DNA of 64,000 bases from Sipunculus nudus (taxonomy: Eukaryota; Annelida; Sipuncula; Golfingiida; Sipunculidae): contig JAPPUL010000068.1 of assembly GCA_026874595.1 (NCBI GenBank), forward strand, positions 1,685,001 to 1,749,000. Reading direction: 5' to 3'. A model generated the notes under the pieces. That model ran no database searches. It saw only the letters and a program-made list of their open reading frames with translations, and had not been told where the DNA came from. Of the stretch, positions 27,640 through 33,711 are shown in pieces. Every line of letters begins with the position of its first letter. Within the stretch, counting starts at the first letter, position 1. Made by a program: the position numbers and the translations under genes.

Positions 27640-27714
27640 GGCGGGTGTAGTTCAATTGGTTAGAGCATCAGATTGTGGTTCTGAAAGTTGTGGGTTCAAG
27701 TCCCATCACTCGCC
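27640..27714 (+). tRNA. tRNA-His (GUG)
   Basis: Acceptor GCGGGTG pairs with CACTCGC. The anticodon stem TCAGA/TCTGA has the loop TTGTGGT with anticodon GTG. The base before the acceptor is the extra G(-1) typical of tRNA-His, opposite discriminator C. CCA is not encoded. Confidence 0.95.
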
Positions 27715-27717
27715 CGT

Positions 27718-27791
27718 GCGTTCGTGGCTCAACTGGATAGAGCATCTGACTTCGGATCAGAGGGTTGAGGGTTCAAGTCCTTCCGAACGCG
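27718..27791 (+). tRNA. tRNA-Arg (UCG)
   Basis: Acceptor GCGTTCG pairs with CGAACGC. The anticodon stem TCTGA/TCAGA has the loop CTTCGGA with anticodon TCG. T loop TTCAAGT. CCA is not encoded. Confidence 0.94.
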
Positions 27792-27810
27792 AGATTAAAA
27801 GAAATCACTT

Positions 27811-27883
27811 GGGCCGTTAGCTCAGCTGGTAGAGCAACTGACTCTTAATCAGTTTGTCGCAGGTTCGATCCCTGCACGGCTCA
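27811..27883 (+). tRNA. tRNA-Lys (CUU)
   Basis: Acceptor GGGCCGT pairs with ACGGCTC. The anticodon stem ACTGA/TCAGT has the loop CTCTTAA with anticodon CTT. T arm GCAGG-TTCGATC-CCTGC. CCA is not encoded. It is the last conserved gene before the defence island and a possible island border. Confidence 0.95.
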
Positions 27884-28034
27884 AAAAGTTATTATAAGCT
27901 AAACAGTTGTAAATTCATTATATTCTTTGATTTAAAAATGTATCATATTATGGTATCTTATTTAGGTATCTTATATGGAGGCTATTTTCTTAATTTTTTT
28001 TTTAAGAAGATATAGGGAAAGGAGATTAAAGAGT

Positions 28035-28421
28035 ATGAAAAGAGAGTGTGAAGAGCAAGCGGATGAACTGTGTGAGGAATGCGGACGGGTTATGGTAAAA
28101 AGACATGGACGATATGGCTATTTTCTGGGGTGCACGGGTTTTCCTGAATGTAGGAATACGAAGTCGGTGCCAAGATATAGTGGGACTGTAAGAAGAGATA
28201 GTAAAATCCCAAGGAGAAAAAGCTCAGGTTTCGTAAGAACTAACCTAAGACGAGCCGCTGGCCGTGCTAGTTATTCTCTCTTTAAGGTTAGAATCCCAAA
28301 TAAAGGCTCAGGTTTCGTAAGAACTAACCTAAGACATGCTACTGGACGCGCTAGCTACGCCCTCTTTATGGTTTTAATCAGTGTCATTCTGTTTATTATT
28401 TTTGCATTGCTTCTTGGATAG
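28035..28421 (+). CDS. small topoisomerase-type zinc-finger protein with duplicated tail
   Basis: About 128 residues. The N-terminal CEECGRVMVKRHGRYGYFLG, followed by C-TGFPEC, is a four-cysteine zinc ribbon as found at the C terminus of DNA topoisomerase I. Here it stands without the enzyme. After it, a 28-codon segment with SGFVRTNLR--AGRASY occurs twice in tandem, and a hydrophobic helix (VLISVILFIIFALLLG) ends the protein. I chose the ATG at 28035, with AAGGAGA upstream, over a longer frame from 27975. It may be a fragment of topA fused to repeat DNA or a small DNA-binding membrane protein. Confidence 0.5.
   Translation: MKRECEEQADELCEECGRVMVKRHGRYGYFLGCTGFPECRNTKSVPRYSGTVRRDSKIPRRKSSGFVRTNLRRAAGRASYSLFKVRIPNKGSGFVRTNLRHATGRASYALFMVLISVILFIIFALLLG
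28222..28389 (+). repeat. tandem 84-bp duplication inside the zinc-finger ORF
   Basis: GCTCAGGTTTCGTAAGAAC begins at 28222 and again at 28306. The two 84-bp units agree strongly at first and differ at scattered bases later, mostly at third codon positions. The phase is kept, so the duplication is in frame. Confidence 0.8.
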
Positions 28422-28470
28422 TAGTCTCCTTTCATTTAGGTTATAGTACCTTGTCATTAGCGTATATATT
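28421..28470 (+). repeat. two degenerate orphan type II CRISPR repeats
   Basis: 28422-28437 reads TAGTCTCCTTTCATTT, identical to 16 bases of the unusual first repeat of the type II array (36671), including its CT variant. 28440-28470 starts GTTATAGTACC and ends TATATATT, with TT-TCATT between: a shortened copy of the normal repeat. The two are side by side with almost no spacer. They lie just after the zinc-finger ORF stop, 8.2 kb from the array. Confidence 0.7.
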
Positions 28471-28573
28471 AATTTTGTCTAGTCAGCTCCTAAGTTTTAA
28501 AATACTTGCTGATATGTGCTGCTAAAAACTCATTTAATAGTATTATAGGAATAGCTACCATGCTATTCTACTC

Positions 28574-28750
28574 TTACTGTAAAATAAAATCATTTAAATC
28601 AAATTCGTCGATAATACGTCCTTCAGTACGAAGGTCTAAATAAGAAATTTTTAGCTTAGTGAAGTTATATGGCTTGTGATAATCACATATGAAGCTATAT
28701 TCCTGTTTTTTACTTGGCGCAAAAGAACTAATACTCTTTTTAATTCTATT
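28574..28750 (-). pseudogene. unrecognised gene remnant without start
   Basis: The minus strand is open for 58 codons, then a TAA (28576-28574). The sequence looks protein-like (KPYNFTKLKISYLDLRTEG then RIIDEFDLNDFILQ) with natural amino-acid use, but there is no start codon and a stop lies directly upstream. It is probably the C-terminal end of a lost gene. The family is not recognised. Confidence 0.35.
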
Positions 28751-28939
28751 TTATTGTATCCTTTTATCTGGAGGTTATATGCAAGTCAAGCTAAGAGATA
28801 TGCGGGTAAAAAATGATAGGGGTTGACTATTTTATTTTTTATTATTTAATTTAATAACTAAGCATAAGCATACTTCACTATTAATGGAGTTAAAATATAT
28901 GAAGAAATTTAGAAACAAAAAATAAAGGAGGAGAAATAT

Positions 28940-29107
28940 ATGAATAAAGAAGTAAAAATAAAGGAGGAGAAATATATTTATCTAAAAGTAATCATACAAA
29001 ACAATACTACTATCAACGGTTTAGATAATACTAACAGTAATAATAATCAATCTAAATTAATTCAGTGTCTTAAAAAAATACTTAAAATCATAGCACCACA
29101 CATTTGA
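28940..29107 (+). CDS. possible 55-residue small protein
   Basis: The ORF starts with ATG seven bases after AAAGGAGGAG and ends at 29107. The N-terminal part is Lys/Glu-rich and the middle Asn-rich (NTNSNNNQ), with a short amphipathic end. It is preceded by an 8-codon ORF at about 28900, and the ribosome-site block AATAAAGGAGGAGAAATATA is duplicated 37 bp downstream inside the ORF. TTGACT at 28823 could be part of a promoter. No family recognised. Confidence 0.35.
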   Translation: MNKEVKIKEEKYIYLKVIIQNNTTINGLDNTNSNNNQSKLIQCLKKILKIIAPHI

Positions 29108-29154
29108 AGTAATGTAGTGAGATTTGAGTCTATACACTCATAGTTAACTATTAA

Positions 29155-29183
29155 CTTTAAATCCCATTATTGGTTACTAAAGG
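29155..29183 (-). repeat. orphan type I-B CRISPR repeat
   Basis: Read on the minus strand, these 29 bases match the type I-B repeat of the array at 56080 in 25 of 29 positions, including the whole 3' half ending TGGGATTTAAAG, which becomes the crRNA 5' tag. There is no second copy one spacer length away on either side. It lies 27 kb from its array, in reverse orientation. Confidence 0.8.
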
Positions 29184-29333
29184 CTAAATATCAAAGTACA
29201 TCTACCAAACCTCACTACTATAGGTAATAGAAATAATAAAAAATTTATAAACATATTAGACCTGAAGTCTAGAATAGAAGTTTAATCTTATTAGGCTGGT
29301 CCTCTTTCTTTCCAATAAGTATTATATATATTG

Positions 29334-29362
29334 GGGAGCGTGGCGCAACGGACCAAGCTCCC
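29334..29362. other. hairpin with tRNA-like sequence
   Basis: GGGAGC (29334-29339) pairs with GCTCCC (29357-29362). The inner sequence GTGGCGCAACGG resembles a tRNA D arm, so this may be a shrunken tRNA remnant. It could also end tpx transcription, although no T tract follows. Confidence 0.35.
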
Positions 29363-29408
29363 TCACTTATATACCCTTTTCTTTGAAGCTGCAGTATATA
29401 GTTATGAT

Positions 29409-29924
29409 TTAGCTTAATGCAGGTGATCCTAATGCTGCAATTGCTTTATCATAATTAGGTTCTTGTGTAATTTCTGGTACCAGTTCTTTATATACTACTT
29501 TATCATTTTCGTCTAATACTACAACAGCCCTACCAGAAATGCCTGCTAAAGGTCCATCTACAAGTAAGACACCATAATCTTTAGCAAATTGTGGTCCTCT
29601 CATCATAGATAGAGTTTTTACGTTTTGAGTATTTTCAGCACTACAAAACCTAGCTTGAGCAAATGGCAGGTCAGCAGAAACTACAATAATGACGACATCA
29701 TTATATTTAGTGCCATAATCATTAAACTTTTTAGTAGATGTTGAGCAAACAGCAGTATCAAGGCTTGGAACTATATTTAATAGTTTTTTCTTACCTTTAA
29801 AATCATCAAGCGATACATCTTGTAAGTCATTGGTAACAAGGTTAAAGTTTGGTGCTTTGCTACCTTCTTTAGGAAGGTCGCCATTGGTATTTATAGGATT
29901 GCCCTTAAGAGTTATTTTAGCCAT
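29409..29924 (-). CDS. tpx: thiol peroxidase (atypical 2-Cys peroxiredoxin)
   Basis: Reduces hydroperoxides using thioredoxin. The 171 residues show the Tpx layout: GSKAPNFNLVTNDL, the peroxidatic Cys in PSLDTAVCSTSTKKF (about residue 60), the resolving Cys in ARFCSAENT (about residue 93), then SMMRGPQFAKDYGV and the GRAVVVLDENDKV end. AAAGGAGT lies before the ATG. It stands alone, divergent from hsdM across a 249-bp AT-rich gap. Confidence 0.95.
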   Translation of the reverse strand: MAKITLKGNPINTNGDLPKEGSKAPNFNLVTNDLQDVSLDDFKGKKKLLNIVPSLDTAVCSTSTKKFNDYGTKYNDVVIIVVSADLPFAQARFCSAENTQNVKTLSMMRGPQFAKDYGVLLVDGPLAGISGRAVVVLDENDKVVYKELVPEITQEPNYDKAIAALGSPALS

Positions 29925-30173
29925 TCTTTTTACTCCTTTAAAATATATATTGTTTTATTAAAATAATAAAAAAAACATATAAAACTAGATTATGTAAATT
30001 TTATATAGCTTTGAATTATATAGTTTCTCTATATATAGAGATAATAATATATATACGAATGCAATTCTCTGATTATTTCAAGATGTAGAATATTTCAAGA
30101 CCTAATAAATATTTTACTAAAGAATATGTTAAACAGTTAATAATTGTAGATTAACTAAAAAAGGAGTCTTAAT

Positions 30174-32177
30174 ATGGCTGAGACTGATTTTGCTAAGATG
30201 TCAAACTTTATTTGGAGTATTGCAGACTTACTTCGTGGTCCTTATAGGCCTAATCAATATAAGGATGTTATGTTACCGTTAACTATTCTTAGGAGGCTGG
30301 ATTGTGTATTAAGTAATACTAAAGCTGCTGTACTAAGTAGATATGAGGAGATCAAGGACAAAGGAGAGGGGATTATTGATTTAAGCCTTAAAGAAATAAC
30401 CGACCTTCCTTTTTATAATACATCTAGGTATGATTTTGATAAATTAAAAGCTGATCCTGATAATATTGCCAACAATCTTATTAATTACATTCAAGGGTTT
30501 AGCAAGGAGGCACATAGTATTATAGAGTCATTTGGTTTTGAGCCTCATATTATAAAGCTAAAGGAGACAGATCGTCTTTATAAGGTTGTTCGTGAGTTTG
30601 CTAATATAGATTTACATCCGGATAGTGTATCTAATATTGAGATGGGATATATATTTGAAGATCTTATAAGGCGGTTCAATGAGGCTAGTAACGAAGAGGC
30701 TGGGGATCATTTTACTCCAAGAGAGGTAATACGGTTGATGGTGGACATTCTTTTTGAGCCTGACGATGATATTCTTAGTATAAAGGGCAAGGTAAGGACT
30801 ATATACGATCCTGCTATGGGTACTGGCGGGATGTTATCTATTGCCGATGAGTATGTAAAGGATCGTAATCCTGATATTATTCTTGAGGTATTTGGTCAGG
30901 ATTATAACGATCAATCTTACGCTATATCTGGTTCAGACATGATGATTAAGGGTCAAGATATTAGTCATATTAAATTTGGCAACAGTTTTACTAAGGATGG
31001 GTTTGAGGGTTCTAAGTTTGACTATATGTTAGCCAATCCACCTTTTGGAGTTGGGTGGAGCTCTGAGGCAGATCATATAAAGGAGGAGTACAAAGAGAAG
31101 GGATATGGTGGTAGGTTTGGGGCTGGTTTACCTAGGATAAACGACGGTTCTTTTTTATTTTTACAACACATGATATCAAAGATGAAGTCTTTTGAGGATG
31201 GTGGTAGTCGTATAGGAATTGTATTTAATGGCAGTCCGTTATTTACTGGTGCTGCGGGGTCAGGCGAGTCTGATATTAGGCGATGGATAATAGAGAACGA
31301 TTGGCTTGAGGCAATAATAGCTTTACCTGATCAGCTTTTTTATAATACAGGTATATCTACTTATGTTTGGATAGTTACCAACAGGAAAGCTGATAAGAGG
31401 AAAGGTAAGGTTCAGTTGATTGATAGCTCTTCTTATTTTGCAAAGATGCGAAAGAGTCTTGGTAACAAAAGGAATGAGATAACTGATGATCATAGGGAGG
31501 CTATTGTTAATATTTATGCTTTATTTACTGAGGGAGAACATTGTAAGATATTTAATAATGCTGACTTTGGTTATAAGCGTATTACAGTGGATAGGCCATT
31601 AAAGTTAAACTTTGAGGTTACTGAGGAGCGTCTTAGTCGGGTTAAGGAGTTAAGTCAGTTTATTAGTTTAGCGGAGAGTAAGAAGCGAAAGGACAAGGAT
31701 CGTATCGATGAGGAGGTTTTAAGGGGTAAGAGGGATCAGGCGAGTATATTAACTGCATTATCTGGGGTTGAGGGTAAGTTTACTAATCGGAATAGTTTTA
31801 TTAATGAGCTTGACAAGGTATGTAAGGGACTAGTTATATCGTCGTCATTGAAAAAAGCTATTATATCTGCGTTATCAGAGAGGGACGAGACTGCGGATAT
31901 TGTAACGGATAACAAGGGTAACCCTATGGCTGATTCTGAGCTAAGGGATTATGAGAACGTACCACTTAATGAGGATATAGATAGTTATATGGAGCGTGAG
32001 GTTTTACCTTATGTGCCTGACGCTTGGGTTGATAGTAGTAAGACTAAGGTTGGTTATGAGATAAGTTTCAATCGTTATTTTTATGTATACGAGCCTCCTA
32101 GGTCTATTGAGGATATAGAGGCAGATTTATCTGCAATAGAGAGGGACATATTCGATTTATTAAAAGGGGAGGTTTAG
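30174..32177 (+). CDS. hsdM: type I restriction-modification system methyltransferase subunit
   Basis: DNA adenine methyltransferase subunit. The 667 residues begin with the HsdM N-terminal helical domain (FIWSIADLLRGPYRPNQYKD). They continue with the SAM-binding motif DPAMGTGGMLSIADEY (about residue 217) and the catalytic NPPFGVGWS (about residue 288). A C-terminal extension of coiled-coil type follows, usual for the group with large HsdM. AAAAAAGGAGTC precedes the ATG. hsdS starts 2 bp after the stop, so it is the first gene of an hsdMSR operon. By itself HsdM needs HsdS to find its site. Confidence 0.95.
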   Translation: MAETDFAKMSNFIWSIADLLRGPYRPNQYKDVMLPLTILRRLDCVLSNTKAAVLSRYEEIKDKGEGIIDLSLKEITDLPFYNTSRYDFDKLKADPDNIANNLINYIQGFSKEAHSIIESFGFEPHIIKLKETDRLYKVVREFANIDLHPDSVSNIEMGYIFEDLIRRFNEASNEEAGDHFTPREVIRLMVDILFEPDDDILSIKGKVRTIYDPAMGTGGMLSIADEYVKDRNPDIILEVFGQDYNDQSYAISGSDMMIKGQDISHIKFGNSFTKDGFEGSKFDYMLANPPFGVGWSSEADHIKEEYKEKGYGGRFGAGLPRINDGSFLFLQHMISKMKSFEDGGSRIGIVFNGSPLFTGAAGSGESDIRRWIIENDWLEAIIALPDQLFYNTGISTYVWIVTNRKADKRKGKVQLIDSSSYFAKMRKSLGNKRNEITDDHREAIVNIYALFTEGEHCKIFNNADFGYKRITVDRPLKLNFEVTEERLSRVKELSQFISLAESKKRKDKDRIDEEVLRGKRDQASILTALSGVEGKFTNRNSFINELDKVCKGLVISSSLKKAIISALSERDETADIVTDNKGNPMADSELRDYENVPLNEDIDSYMEREVLPYVPDAWVDSSKTKVGYEISFNRYFYVYEPPRSIEDIEADLSAIERDIFDLLKGEV

Positions 32178-32179
32178 CT

Positions 32180-33514
32180 ATGCTTGGTAAAAAGGCTAAG
32201 GGTTTGGATGATAGAGTTAAGTTAAAGCCGTCTTTAGTTGACTGGATAGGCGACATCCCTGAAGGATGGAGGGTTAAGAAACTTAAATATTCTTGTGAGC
32301 AATTTCAATGGGCGGTTTACGGTGCAAACATACCTGCAGAAGAATATGCTACCGAAGGCGTAAGATTCTTAAGAACATCAGATTTTAATGATTTTGGATT
32401 TATCAAAAATGATTCAGCTGTATATATTCCTAAGTTATTAGCTTAAGAATACCTTCTTAAGGAGGGTGATATATTAATTTCTAGAAGCGGGACAATAGGC
32501 CGCTCTTTAGTATATAAAAATGATTTTGGTAAATGTGCATATGCAGCTTATCTTGTAAGGTTTAGGTTACAGTCAGGAAATATTGCAAAATATTTCTTTT
32601 ACTTTACGCAAAGTGAGGTTTTTAAATACTATATATCTTTATTTGCAATTCAATCTACAATAGGAAATGTGAATGGACAAAAGTTTGCAAACTTTAAATT
32701 TATCACACCTCCTTTAAACGAACAGCGTCAAATAGCCGCTTTCTTAGACAAACATACCGCTTTAGTTGACCAGTTAATAAGTAAAAAGGAGCAACAGATA
32801 GAGCTTTTAAAGGAGAAGCGGCAGGCGTTAATAACTAGGGCGGTAACTAAGGGCTTAGATGATAAAGTTAAGTTAAAGCCGTCAGGTATTGACTGGATAG
32901 GCGACATCCCTGAAGGGTGGGAGGTAAGAAGGAGCTTGGGTCTGTTTGATGAAAGAATAGAAAAGGGATATGTAGAACTTGAATTACTTGTAGTTAGTCA
33001 AGCTTATGGAATAATTCCTCAAAAATCCTACAACAGGTTAGTAAATAAAAAAGATATATCTAATGAAAATAAAGAGAGCTATAAACTTGTTGAGAGAGAT
33101 GATATTGCTTATAACAAGATGCGAATGTGGCAAGGAGCGGTAGGAATATCTAATTTTAAAGGTATTGTTTCGCCTGCATATGTTGTTTTGAAAAACAAAG
33201 AGGGTGTTTATCCTAAATATTATTTTTATTTATTTAAGTCAAAAGGATTTGTTACAGAGGCTGGAAAATATTCATATGGAATATGCGATGATATGAATAG
33301 CCTCCGTTACGAAGATTTTAAATGTATATACTTGCCTTACCCTCTTACTTATACACAACGACAAATAGCCGCTTTCTTAGATAAAGAGACTAGCAGTATT
33401 GATTTACTCGAGCAAAAGATTAAAAGGTCAATAGACTTATTAAAGGAGTACCGCTCATCTTTAATAACCAATGCTGTTTTGGGTAGAATAGATATTAATA
33501 ATGATAGATATTAA
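32180..33514 (+). pseudogene. hsdS: type I restriction specificity subunit, interrupted by one in-frame TAA
   Basis: One continuous frame of 445 codons is broken only at codon 89 by TAA (32444-32446). Before it are the first conserved region (GLDDRVKLKPSLVDWIGDIP) and the start of target-recognition domain 1. After it the same frame continues with EGDILISRSGTIGRS, a central helix block (LNEQRQIAAFLDKHTALVD), a second GLDDKVKLKPSGIDWIGDIP, recognition domain 2 and a final QRQIAAFLDKE block. No shift is involved, so a single base change explains it. The downstream part has an internal ATG (32669) giving a 281-residue half-subunit, which might still be made. Specificity is probably lost or altered. 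Confidence 0.9.
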
Positions 33515-33552
33515 TAATTATGAGTTAGTATAATATCAATTAAGACTATTTT

Positions 33553-33671
33553 ATGGATGTCCATAAGCGTTATACATATTGGATGAACTTGGCAGAATAT
33601 GATTTAGAGATCCAGACAGAGCCATGCTTAGTGTTATGTTGGATTTTAGGTATGTGGTTTTAGTAATATGA
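33553..33671 (+). pseudogene. HEPN-domain protein remnant (frameshifted)
   Basis: The 197-bp gap between hsdS and hsdR holds a 36-codon ORF whose N-terminal YWMNLAEYDLE matches the start of small HEPN-domain proteins, partners of MNT nucleotidyltransferases in toxin-antitoxin pairs. After about residue 22 the similarity moves to another frame and ends at a TGA (33669-33671), so the gene is both frameshifted and truncated. No nucleotidyltransferase partner is nearby. It is a relic that shows gene turnover within the restriction locus. Confidence 0.5.
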
Positions 33672-33711
33672 TAAATACAGGGTTTTATATTTTTGTTTTA
33701 GGGGGCAGATT

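Noticed and set aside
27638-27820. 60-codon ORF over the tRNA cluster
   Set aside because: It covers tRNA-His and tRNA-Arg exactly; the RNA genes explain the sequence.
28779-28826. 15-codon ORF after CTGGAGG
   Set aside because: Plausible ribosome site, but nothing else supports a gene.
29119-29183. A full CreTA toxin-guarding module at the orphan type I-B repeat
   Set aside because: No second pseudo-repeat and no recognisable small toxin RNA; only the single repeat is supported.
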